Assembly (NCBI GenBank): GCA_963727535.1
Contig: CAVSGR010000001.1
Span: 186,001 to 250,000 of the forward strand
Reading direction: 5' to 3'
DNA: 64,000 nucleotides
DNA from: RBG-16-34-14 sp963727535
GTDB taxonomy: Bacteria > Bacteroidota > Ignavibacteria > Ignavibacteriales > Ignavibacteriaceae
In this document: positions 1 through 8,721 of the stretch, in pieces
Position numbering within the stretch: position 1 is the first letter of the stretch
Layout: each line of letters starts with the position of its first letter
Notes under the pieces: generated by a model
Database searches by the model: none
Told to the model about the DNA's origin: nothing
The model's input: only the letters and a program-made list of their open reading frames with translations
Made by a program: the position numbers and the translations under genes

Positions 1-458
1 GCGACAATTCCTGTTTCAGAATTTATATTTTCTAAAATATTATCTGTCAGCAATTTATCATTTTGTTTCTTAACAGTGAGGATTTTCAATCCGAGCTTTT
101 TAGAAAGTTCATCCCACACATAATAATTCGAAGGGAATTGATCCTCGATTACAATTATTGATTTACCAGCTTTTACTTTAAGATTCTTTGATGCAGTTGC
201 CAGTCCATAACTCGCAGAAGGAATAATTGCAATATTATCTTCCGAAGTTTGAAATATTTTAGAAGCCTTACTTCTTAAAACTTCTGCATTTTCAAACCAA
301 TCTTTGTCAGTTAATTTCCAGGGTTTGGCTCTTCTTTCCAGTGCACTTATTCCCGCTTCTTTAACTGATTTAAGAAGTGGAGACATGCTTGAACAGTTGA
401 GATAAGTTATTTCTTTATCTAATTCGAACAGTTCTTTATAGTTATTTGTGTTTTTCAT
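1..458 (-). CDS. Class V aminotransferase-fold PLP enzyme (N-terminal part; runs off the window)
   Basis: The minus-strand reading frame opens at the ATG at 458 and stays open to the window edge, giving about 152 residues. The start (MKNTNNYKELFELDKEITYL, then NCSSMSPLLKSVKEAG) and the later IPSASYGLATASKNL and VIEDQFPSNYYVW segments resemble the N-terminal half of class V aminotransferase or cysteine-desulfurase-like PLP enzymes. The Schiff-base lysine would lie beyond the edge, so substrate and subfamily cannot be told. It is transcribed away from the ABC-F gene, with a 157-base divergent intergenic region. The family call is fairly safe; the specific function is unknown. Confidence 0.75.
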   Translation of the reverse strand, partial: MKNTNNYKELFELDKEITYLNCSSMSPLLKSVKEAGISALERRAKPWKLTDKDWFENAEVLRSKASKIFQTSEDNIAIIPSASYGLATASKNLKVKAGKSIIVIEDQFPSNYYVWDELSKKLGLKILTVKKQNDKLLTDNILENINSETGIV

Positions 459-615
459 TTTTGTTAATAAAAATATTTACATATTTCTTTATACAGTTTA
501 AAAATATGAAATTATTATTCAAATCTGTCCTGCGAAAGCGGAAATTGAATAAATAATAATTAAATGATTAGTTAGCTTTTACAGATGTATATTTACTCCT
601 CAATTTTAGGAAATC

Positions 616-2516
616 ATGGCAGATAACGTTACTCCTGTTATTTTAACCGCGCTTGAATTAGAAGTTCATTTCGGCGAACAAATCGTTTTGGATAAAGCAT
701 CTTTAAGTGTGCACGAAGGGGACCGGATAGGATTGGTCGGAAGAAATGGAGCCGGCAAATCTACTTTTCTCAAAATCATTTCAGGTTTAATGCCTCCCGA
801 TTCAGGAGAAGTGGCTAAAAAGAAAAATCTTGTTATAGGGTTTCTATCACAGGAATTCACTTTAAATGAATCTAAAAATGTATATGAAAATATTCTTGAT
901 GGGGCTAAGACTGAAACAGATTTAATTAAAGAATATGAACATACTCCTTTCGATGCACCAAACAAACATCATCTTGAAGAAACAATATTGCGAATGGATT
1001 CATGGAACCTTGAAAAGAGAATTGGTATTCTTGCAAATTCTTTGGATGCCCCGGATATCAAAAGAGAAATTCCCGGCTTTATCAGGTGGAGAAAAAAGAC
1101 GTGTTGCTCTTTGCCGTGCATTAATCTCCAGACCTGATTTATTAATCCTTGACGAGCCTACAAACCATCTCGATACAAAATCAATCGAATGGTTGGAGAA
1201 CTTTCTTGCTGGCTATAAGGGAACATGCATATTTGTTACACACGACCGTTATTTTCTCGATAGAATAGCAAACAGAATTGTTGAACTCTCTTCAGGTACA
1301 TTTTATTCTCACCAGGGAAATTATACTGAGTATCTCATTAACAAAACTGAGAGGCAGACAGTTAAAGAAGTTGAAGAGCGTAAGCGTCAGCTCTTTTTAA
1401 GGCGTGAACTCGAATGGGTTAGAAGAGGACCGAGAGCAAGAAGAACAAAAGCCAAGAGCAGGCTTGATAATTTTTATGAAGTCTCTTCGCAGACAAAGGA
1501 TGAAGTAGAACTCGATGTTGAATTGATTATTCCTCCATCTGAACGTTTGGGTAAAAAAGTTGTTGAACTTAAGAATGTGGGAATTAAGCTCGGGGATAAA
1601 ATTCTGTTTGAAGGATTTAATTTTAATTTTGAACCCGGAAAGAAAATTGGGGTAGTAGGAGATAATGGCGCCGGTAAAACAACTCTGCTTAAAATTATTC
1701 TGGGAGAGTTAGCTTCCACTACAGGTAAAATTGAAATCGGTGAAACAACGGAATTTAATTATGTGGACCAGGCACGGCTGCATTTAAATGATGATGATAC
1801 AGTTATCAAAGCGATTGGCGAGGGAAGTGAGGTTATTAAATTCGGCAGGCAGCAATTGAGTGTGTGGACATACTTAAGGCGTTTTCTTTTTACTGATGAC
1901 AGGATAAATACGGAAGTGAGTAAACTTTCCGGTGGCGAAAAAAGCAGGCTTACACTTGCAAAGATTTTATCCCGCGGCGGAAATTTTCTTATGCTCGATG
2001 AACCTACAAACGATCTCGATCTGCCGACTTTAAGAATACTTGAGGAAGCGCTAATATCTTTTGAGGGATGTGTTGTGGTTGTTAGTCACGACAGGTATTT
2101 CCTTAACAGAGTTTGCAACGGCATACTTGCTTTGGAAGGGAACAGGGAGATTTATTACAGCGAAGGTGATTATGATTATTACATTGAAAAAAGAAAACAG
2201 CGTATACAAGAGAGTGAAGACCTAAAGCCTAAAGAAAAGAAAGAACCTGCTGCTATTTCATCTCAAACTAAATCCAAACCAAAAAAGCTAAGCTATAAAG
2301 ATGCACTTGAACTTAAACAGATAGAAGAAAAAATAGTTATCGCTGAATCGGAAGTTGAAAGAATTGAAAAGATATTTCACATCTCCAGATTTTTATCAGA
2401 AATATGCAGAGCAGACAAACGAACTTAACTCGCAACTTGAAGAAGCAAAAGAAAAAGTAAAAAAACTTTATGAAAGATGGGAGGAATTGGAGAGGAAGAA
2501 AGAAGAGCTTTCTTAA
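616..2516 (+). pseudogene. uup: ABC-F ATPase, Uup type, split by two frameshifts
   Basis: This is a duplicated ATP-binding-cassette protein without membrane segments, of the ABC-F class that acts on ribosomes or, for Uup, in DNA and ribosome housekeeping. Visible are Walker A GRNGAGKST, signature LSGGEKRR with Walker B LLILDEPTNHLD, a Uup-like linker (LRRELEWVRRGPRARRTKAK), a second Walker A GDNGAGKTT, and LSGGEKSR with LMLDEPTNDLD. A C-terminal coiled coil ends in KLYERWEELERKKEELS. The frame moves by one base near 1075 (an extra C in ATTCCCGGC) and again near 2362 (an A run); removing one base at each gives a continuous protein of about 633 residues. Since every motif is intact, sequencing error is more likely than decay. 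The start is the ATG at 616 behind TTAGGAAA. Confidence 0.85.
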
Positions 2517-2545
2517 TATAAATTCTATTTTCAAGCGAAATAATG

Positions 2546-2694
2546 TGGCTAAAGCCAATTATGTTTTCCAATTCCAATCAGTCAGCTAAAGCTGACTGCA
2601 ATTATAATAAATTATTTAAAATTGTTATTGTCTTTTTAGCAACTGATACAAATAGAGAAGTAAGGTTTCCATTGCAGTTGGCTTTAGCCAACTG
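2546..2694. repeat. Cluster of CTTTAG-centred palindromes
   Basis: Three hairpin-forming palindromes lie downstream of the ABC-F gene: TGGCTAAAGCCA (2546-2557), CAGTCAGCTAAAGCTGACTG (2579-2598) and CAGTTGGCTTTAGCCAACTG (2675-2694). The arms differ but each has the CTAAAG/CTTTAG centre. They sit between convergent genes, so a role as a bidirectional terminator or a REP-type element is possible. No U-rich tract follows, so a classical terminator is not supported. Confidence 0.7.
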
Positions 2695-2779
2695 AATAAT
2701 AAAAAAGAGAAAAAAGACTTTTGCCACATTATATTCTAAATTCTGCTGCTAAAGCCATCTATAACTTTTACTATTAAGC

Positions 2780-4201
2780 TTACATTGCAATTTTTTTGCT
2801 CATACCACCAAAAATAAATCCATGAAATGGGAGAAGGCTATACCAATAAATTCTACCTAAAAGTCCCAGTGGACGAAATGTAGCTGTTTGAAATAATTTA
2901 TTGTTTTCAATTTTAAATTCCAACCAGGCTTCACCGGGTAATTTCATTTCAGCATATAAAAGTAATCTTCTTTGTTCTTTATCGGCAAGCAGAACCCTCC
3001 AGAAATCCAGAGATTCACCTGCAGAAATATCTACAGGATTTTTTCTCCCCCTTCGTATTCCTACACCTCCAAATAATTTATCAAGAAATCCTCTTATTGC
3101 CCAAAGCCAATTTGCATAATACCAGCCGTTTGTGCCGCCAATTGACCAAATCTTCTTTAAAGTTTCTTCCAGGTTGTTTAATTCCATAACTCTTATGTCT
3201 TTATAGCATCCATGTGTCGGTATTTCAACGAAGTGAGATAATCCTTCAACTAATTTGCTGCTGGTTAAAGCATCTTTCCAGCTTGAAATAACCTGCTGCT
3301 GTTCTGTTTTCTTAAAAGCATCTCTGATGGCGCTATCATAATTAATTAGTGTAATTCCCAGTAAATCTTTCAAATTATTTTCACTGCAAATAACTTCAAC
3401 TTTCATACTGTCAACCAGGTTTTTTGCCAGGCTGTAGGAAATGGCAGTAACAAAATAAAGCCAGTATGATGACAGTTTAGGAGTCATTACAGGAACAATA
3501 AAAATTCTTCTTTTTAATTTTCTTACATCAGCAAACCTCAACAGCATTTCTTTGTATGTAAGAATATCAGGTCCGCCGATGTCATAAGTTTTACCAAAAG
3601 TTTTTTCGTTTAATAAAACACCACTGAGAAATTCTATTACATTCTTAATTGCTATTGGCTGTGATTTTGTTTCCAGCCATCTTGGTGCGATCATTACAGG
3701 TAACTTTTCTACCAGGTCACGAATAATTTCAAATGAAGCGCTGCCTGACCCTACAATTATACCGGCTCTTAAAGATGTAAAACTAAATGATGCGGAGGAA
3801 AGAATATATTCAACATTTTTCCTGGATTTCAAATGCTTTGAAAGTTTATCTTCGTTAACGATTCCACCTAAGTAGATAACCTGTTTTACTTTTGTTTGCT
3901 GTAGTCTGTTTTTAAAATTATTTGCAGAAATTGTCTCGAGCTTTTCAAAATCCTCATCACTGCTGACTGACATTGAGTGGATCAGGTAGTAAGCTGCATC
4001 AATATCTTCGGGAATATTATGCAGTGTCTCATTGTTCAAGAAATTTACTTCAATAATTTTTACTTTATCTGCAGGGTATTTGTTTGAGTCCATTCTACTT
4101 TTATCACGAACACAGCAAATAACCTCGTGTCCATTATTTATAAGAATCGGAAGTAGTCTTTGAGCGATATATCCTGTAGCGCCTGTTAAAAGAATTTTCA
4201 T
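2780..4201 (-). CDS. NAD(P)-binding SDR-like protein with C-terminal DUF2867-type domain
   Basis: A 473-residue protein begins MKILLTGATGYIAQRLLPIL, a GxTGxxxxxL dinucleotide-binding Rossmann motif typical of atypical short-chain dehydrogenases of the NmrA type. AAYYLIHSM and YLGGI follow the expected strand order, and DIGGPDILTYKEM near residue 205 is characteristic of these proteins. The C-terminal third (WSIGGTNGWYYANWLWAIRG, LLLYAEMKLPGEAWLEF, FHGFIFGGM) matches the layout of DUF2867 proteins; the substrate is unknown. The gene faces the ABC-F gene and is itself flanked by the ABC-F 3' end and a displaced second copy of that end at 4297-4370. Confidence 0.8.
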   Translation of the reverse strand: MKILLTGATGYIAQRLLPILINNGHEVICCVRDKSRMDSNKYPADKVKIIEVNFLNNETLHNIPEDIDAAYYLIHSMSVSSDEDFEKLETISANNFKNRLQQTKVKQVIYLGGIVNEDKLSKHLKSRKNVEYILSSASFSFTSLRAGIIVGSGSASFEIIRDLVEKLPVMIAPRWLETKSQPIAIKNVIEFLSGVLLNEKTFGKTYDIGGPDILTYKEMLLRFADVRKLKRRIFIVPVMTPKLSSYWLYFVTAISYSLAKNLVDSMKVEVICSENNLKDLLGITLINYDSAIRDAFKKTEQQQVISSWKDALTSSKLVEGLSHFVEIPTHGCYKDIRVMELNNLEETLKKIWSIGGTNGWYYANWLWAIRGFLDKLFGGVGIRRGRKNPVDISAGESLDFWRVLLADKEQRRLLLYAEMKLPGEAWLEFKIENNKLFQTATFRPLGLLGRIYWYSLLPFHGFIFGGMSKKIAM

Positions 4202-4296
4202 GTCTTATTAAGGTACAAAAGTAATTTGTAAGATATTGGTGAGAAAGAAACCAGGGAAATTGCCAAATCAAGAGTTTAAAGAGTTGAAAAGACATT

Positions 4297-4370
4297 TAGC
4301 AATAGAGAAAGTGAAAAAGCTTTGTGAGAGATGGGAGGAGTTGGAGAGGAAGAAGAATAAGTTTAAATAG
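4297..4370 (+). pseudogene. Displaced, diverged copy of the ABC-F 3' end
   Basis: These bases encode LAIEKVKKLCERWEELERKK and a few more codons before a TAG. This parallels the last residues of the ABC-F gene at 2516 (EAKEKVKKLYERWEELERKK). Most base differences are synonymous (GTA/GTG, AAA/AAG, GAA/GAG), so the two copies diverged while the frame was under selection. No nucleotide-binding domain precedes it, only a short GTG-initiated frame. It looks like a left-over gene end rather than a working gene. Confidence 0.7.
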
Positions 4371-4397
4371 AAATGCTTATTATTTTAAGTATTCATT

Positions 4398-5600
4398 TTA
4401 AAACGGTTCTTCCAGTTTCCCTAGTTTATGATATAACTCCTTTAACTTTGCACATTTGTTAGCAAAATATTCGGAATAAAATTCTAATGTGCCTGCTTTA
4501 TTTGGTTCTTGTTTTTTATAAAATAATACTTTTGATGATGGTAATATTTTATAATTATCTATATTGAGAGATGAAGTATCTGATTGAATAAGTTTTAGAT
4601 AAACAGTGAATTTATCTTCTGGGGTTTCTTCTGAGGAGAAGCGTGGATCAACAATAAATAGTTTCTTATTCTCACTACTATTTAAAAATTTAATTAGAAT
4701 ATTATTTAAATAAGCATCAAAAAAACTATATCCAATCACAACCACAAGACTAGCTTCTTCTAACTTCCTTATAAAATTCTGCAGCAATGTAAAAAAAGGG
4801 TCAACCGAAAAAAGTTTATTTTCGTAACCTAAAATCAGATGGGGTTTTCTCTCCTCCGGCTCTAATTTATTAAAAGCTATTTCATAGTTTGGCAATGAAC
4901 GTGTTTCGTCATTTTTGCAATACCAATCGAGTGAACCGTGTATCTTAAATAAATTAATTTTTGTTTGTGGTATATCAAAGCTAGTCGGTTCCCAATTATT
5001 ATTAGTGAAACCATTATTTAGAGGCTTTGCATTTTCTGAATTAAAAACATTTTCAAAAACTAAATCATAATTAAGTGTGAAAAAATTTATGAAATATTCT
5101 TCATCATTTGTTTCTTCAAGAAGAGTTTTTATGGGGGTTAGTAAAATGTTTGCGGAATCAAAATTGGATGGTGTTAACCACTGAACCACACTTTGATAAA
5201 TAAAATTAAGATATTGATTAAAGATATTTGGATATTTTACCTCTAGTAGCAAGAGTTTTTCGCTCCAACTTCCAACTAAAGGTTCAGGTATTATCAAATC
5301 CTTATTGAGAATTTTTCTAAGTATTAAGATAAAATCTTCAATATTTGGTGTATAAAACTTTTCGTTTTCAACACTAATCCCTTTATAAGAAGATTGATAA
5401 TAAAGAGAAGACTTTATTACTTTGTAGAGTTCTCTGAATCCTTGTTTATAAACCCCGTATACTTTATCATCATTAGGGATTTGATTAATTTCTTTACCTA
5501 ATTCCTCCAACATATCTTTAGACATTTTACAACCCGCATTTAGTGATGCGCCTGCTCCTAAGAGAAATACTGTCTTTTGAAATAGTTCACTAAGACTCAT
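4398..5600 (-). CDS. SIR2-domain effector protein paired with Argonaute
   Basis: This intact gene of about 400 codons encodes a SIR2_2-like enzyme. It has an N-terminal nucleotide-binding motif LLGAGASLNAG, the catalytic-site motifs FFTLNYDLVFE and LFKIHGSLDWYC, and VVIGYSFFDAYLN. In defence systems such domains act as NAD+-degrading effectors that stop growth after infection. The ATG at 5600 overlaps the TGA of the upstream Argonaute gene as ATGA, so translation is probably coupled; a longer reading from 5609 would add only three residues. Beyond the SIR2 fold there is a C-terminal stretch of about 70 residues I do not recognise. No APAZ-like region is fused to it. The pairing suggests an Argonaute-guided abortive-infection module. 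Confidence 0.8.
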   Translation of the reverse strand: MSLSELFQKTVFLLGAGASLNAGCKMSKDMLEELGKEINQIPNDDKVYGVYKQGFRELYKVIKSSLYYQSSYKGISVENEKFYTPNIEDFILILRKILNKDLIIPEPLVGSWSEKLLLLEVKYPNIFNQYLNFIYQSVVQWLTPSNFDSANILLTPIKTLLEETNDEEYFINFFTLNYDLVFENVFNSENAKPLNNGFTNNNWEPTSFDIPQTKINLFKIHGSLDWYCKNDETRSLPNYEIAFNKLEPEERKPHLILGYENKLFSVDPFFTLLQNFIRKLEEASLVVVIGYSFFDAYLNNILIKFLNSSENKKLFIVDPRFSSEETPEDKFTVYLKLIQSDTSSLNIDNYKILPSSKVLFYKKQEPNKAGTLEFYSEYFANKCAKLKELYHKLGKLEEPF

Positions 5601-7612
5601 AAGAACCAAAGATTTGAGTGAGCCATATCTTTTTCTGGCAATTTATGTCCCGGGAAATGTGCTGCTAAGTCGAGCAACTATTTTGGAATAGGCTATTGTA
5701 ACTGGTAGACAGATTTGATTGATACTTTTTCCAATATATTCTGGAAAAGCTATATACTTGATCTAATAGTTCTTTTATATCAAAAACATCGTAAATGGTA
5801 TTATTAGGTTTGTTTATTTTAATTTTTAAGGGGAACGGAAACTTTCAATTTGCATAAAGTTGGGTTTCACTATGTCTCTCGTTATTAGCTAGAAGATATT
5901 CTGTTTTGTTTTTTATTTCAATGATAGTTCCGCTAACAGGCATAATATCTTTATATAAAATATCAAAGAATACGTAATCTTTGCTCTTTCTATCGGTAAT
6001 AGTTAGTACAATAAATGGAATATCCAAATTGACATCTTTTAATACCCTTTCGATTTCTTCTGCCTCTTTATCGCTTAAAGTTTTATAGTAGTGAATTATA
6101 AGTTTATTAGGATTAAGGTGAGCCTGAGTAATTGTCTTGTTTATACTGTCCCTCAGAGCGTCCCCAATTGTTTGAATATTGTCTTTTTGATATGCTTCGA
6201 ATTTGTAAAACTCTCCATCATCTTTTAAAACAAAAGAGTATTGCCTAAGTAAGTATTATCATCAAGTCTCTTTACGCCGAATCCAATAACCATATTTTCA
6301 GAGGTAAATGTATCTAATTTCCAAGGGATCCCGCCTAGTTTAGCCAATATTGCTACAGCAATATTTGGCAAATGAAATTTGAAATTAGAATCGTTAACAT
6401 TTTTATAATATATAAATTGTGATAAAATTTCTTTTTGAAGTAAAACGAATTTAACCTTGTAATATTCGTCCTCATTATTTTATAACTCATCGAATCGTTT
6501 ATGATTTGTCAAATAGATTGCAAAATATTTCTTCCCTTCTTCCATTTGATAGGATTTCAACTTTTCTTCTAATTCTTTTGAGGGATCGTCTGATTCCAGA
6601 ATAATTTTGTTTACGTTTGCTAATTCAAAATTAACTCTTATATAATCCTTTAAACCAGGAAAATTATTTGCTAAACCATTTTTGAAAGCAAGATAAAGTT
6701 GATTTGCTGCATTTCGATGGTTTTCATTTTTTTTATAAATAAAAATAAAACGAAGGTTATCTGTTGGGGGGACTTTAAAAGGTCCATAGTTCTTTAGCCC
6801 GCTAAAAATGTTATAATCATTGTTCCCGTTAAACCTCAGATAGTTTGAAATTTTTTTTGTTCTTAAAATTTTAGTTTCATCAATCTGAGCAAACCCTTCT
6901 GAATAAAATATTATATTATTAGCAATAGTCTTACTTTTTAAATAAGTGTCATAAAAAGCAGATATTTTTTTGTAATAATCCAAATAAGTATTCTTTAATA
7001 TGGAAACACTAAATGGGATTCCAAGTTCTTTTTTTCATCTGAGCACTTAGGACTGGGAATATTTGATCTGGTCTAGATAACTGGGAATCTTTCACTTGAA
7101 ATATTTCATTACCTTGGAAATACCTTGTAAACTTGAGGCTAATATCGAATTCTGATAAAGGCTTTTTTGTTACGTGTGATTTCCCATCGTAAGAAATTAA
7201 TAATTCAAGTTTATGAATATTTGAAGAATTAATTTGTCTAATGGTAAAACGATCATAAGTTAAAGTTTTATAATCGGCTGCAATATATTGCCAAATTTGA
7301 ATCCCATTGATAAAATTTATCGTTGTTGGTACTTTATTTTCTCTTAAAAAAATCACTCAACAAAGAGAATATATATGGCTTCAAAAAATACTTATTTTGT
7401 TCAAGATCGAACTAAAATTCTTGGACATTTGTATTTGCATTAAACGAGAAATATAAATGTGATAAACTTTTTAATTTTCCGGGCAAAGTAATATTTCTAA
7501 AAACTTGAATACTCTTTTTGTGAAACCCAGGTTGTTGATCATCAGATAACCAAATTTTGATATTCGGATTAAGAATTTTAAAGAGTACTTTATTTATTCT
7601 GTATTCACTCAT
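5597..7612 (-). pseudogene. Prokaryotic Argonaute (inactive PIWI, long-B-like), disrupted
   Basis: Stitched across frames, this gives about 670 residues. The MID region has the 5'-guide motif YYKVKFVLLQKEILSQFI followed by AKLGGIPWKL. The PIWI region has TIGDALRDSINKTI, KLIIHYYKTLSDKE, DIMPVSGTIIEI and LLANNERH, then QVYSFSRIYWKKYQ, LPVTIAYSKIVARL and the hydrophobic terminus SNLWFL typical of Argonautes. The usual catalytic aspartates are replaced (IGFGV and IHYYK), so it should not slice. About 300 residues precede MID, longer than short Argonautes. Lesions are in-frame stops at about 7412, 6480 and 5845, insertions in a T7 run near 7345 and an A7 run near 7035, a deletion near 6255, and insertions near 5660 and 5625. 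It is either decayed or badly sequenced. Confidence 0.8.
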
Positions 7613-7886
7613 TATTTATTTTGTTTGAAATTATTGTGCAAGTACAATTTAAATATAAATAAAATAGTCAGATGATTAAGAAAAATATACTGATTTCTTG
7701 TATTTACTACTTAGTCTATTAAAGTGACAATGTCTATATAATATTTTCAATCTTATTTTATCTTACCTTATAACTATCAGTCTTTACTTGTCTCTACGAG
7801 GCAAAGCTTCGACGGAAAATAATTCTTTTTATCTGACTTTAAGCAGACTAATTTAACATTATCAAATGTTCACTGCTATTAGGATT

Positions 7887-8517
7887 GTCCCTTTAGGGAC
7901 AAAATATTTATAGAAATACATAACCAAAAACAATATCAAAGTCCCGTAGGGACGAAATAGAACTATTCAGACATCTATATCCCAAAATATATTTTTCATC
8001 ATAAGGAATATCATATTTTTTCAATAACTGTAAATATTCTTCCTGAAATGTCTGTCTTTTATGATGTCTGTTCCTGATTATTAATATATTTAACAACCTG
8101 ATCAATTTGCGAATGCGAAAAAGAAAAAGCACCGTAACCTTCCTGCCAATATAAATTTTCCTCTAACAAATTTTTTTTCATTTATCCATTTAGATGAATC
8201 TCCTTTTATATCCTGAAGCAAATCAGGAATTAATTGATGAGGTTTATAACCAACAGCAATATGAAGATGATTAGGCATTCCGTTTATTGCAATTAATTTA
8301 TGACTGTTATTTTGAACAATTCCGGTTATGTATTTATATAATTCATCTTTCCATTCCGGTTGAATCAGAGAGATTCTGTTTTGCACAGCAAAAACAAGAT
8401 GAAGATAAATTTGTGTAAATGTGTTTGCCATATTTATCTCCTATTTCGTCCCTAAGGGACTTTATGCAATCTACAGTGATAATACTTTTTCTATAAATAT
8501 TTAGTCCCTAACGGGAC
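7887..8517. mobile_element. REP-like unit with inverted ends enclosing a Y1 transposase gene
   Basis: The left end reads GTCCCTTTAGGGAC then AAAATATTTATAGAAA (7887-7916). The right end carries the reverse order, TTTTCTATAAATATTTA then GTCCCTAACGGGAC (8487-8517). Further palindromes GTCCCGTAGGGAC (7941-7953) and GTCCCTAAGGGAC (8448-8460) lie directly inside, at the 3' and 5' ends of the transposase gene. The whole is about 630 bases, the size of a small REP-transposase unit. No target-site duplication was identified. Confidence 0.65.
7908..8431 (-). pseudogene. IS200-like Y1 transposase, frameshifted
   Basis: The N-terminal 95 residues start MANTFTQIYLHLVFAVQNR and contain NGMPNHLHIAVG, the HUH pair that binds the metal in Y1 single-strand transposases. 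Two one-base insertions (near 8148, ATATTGG; near 8070, CAGACAT) shift the frame; corrected, it reads KFIWQEGYGAFSFSHSQ, then QVVKYINNQE with the nucleophilic tyrosine, then EEYLQLLKKYDIPYDEKYIL. It is a clear paralogue of the intact gene at 12971-13432. The C-terminal tail (GYRCLNSSISSLRDF) reads through a palindrome and is not family-like, so the 3' end appears degenerate. Confidence 0.75.
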
Positions 8518-8594
8518 TTGGATATGATAAAAAAATTCTTTCTCTTTGATGAGGTGGATGTTAATTGAAGAAGGTTATAGGTTGAAATGAACAA

Positions 8595-8711
8595 CTATTC
8601 GTTTTTTAAATCCTTAATAATTTCATCTAAGATTAAAGGTAATGTTTCTAAAATGACTATTATGTCATTTCCCTCTTTAAAATACCTTTCATCAGAAAAA
8701 CTACTATCCAT
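8595..8711 (-). CDS. Small 38-residue ORF behind the DUF4062 gene
   Basis: An ATG at 8711 opens an ORF of 38 codons (MDSSFSDERYFKEGNDIIV, then ILETLPLILDEIIKDLKNE) ending in TAG at 8595. It begins about 10 bases after the stop of the DUF4062 gene on the same strand, so both could share a transcript. The protein is acidic with a hydrophobic centre and has no recognisable domain. It might be a small partner, or just a remnant of a larger protein. Evidence is limited to spacing and an uninterrupted frame. Confidence 0.35.
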   Translation of the reverse strand: MDSSFSDERYFKEGNDIIVILETLPLILDEIIKDLKNE

Positions 8712-8721
8712 TCGATTTGTA

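Noticed and set aside
616..2516. Programmed +1 frameshifting in the ABC-F gene and others
   Set aside because: No shared slippery codon or stimulatory structure is seen at the break sites. The sites differ from gene to gene, many are homopolymers and the affected families are normally encoded in one frame.
5597..7612. Stop-codon recoding in the Argonaute gene
   Set aside because: All three stop types interrupt it, while neighbouring genes use each of them as normal terminators. No selenocysteine-type structure is evident.
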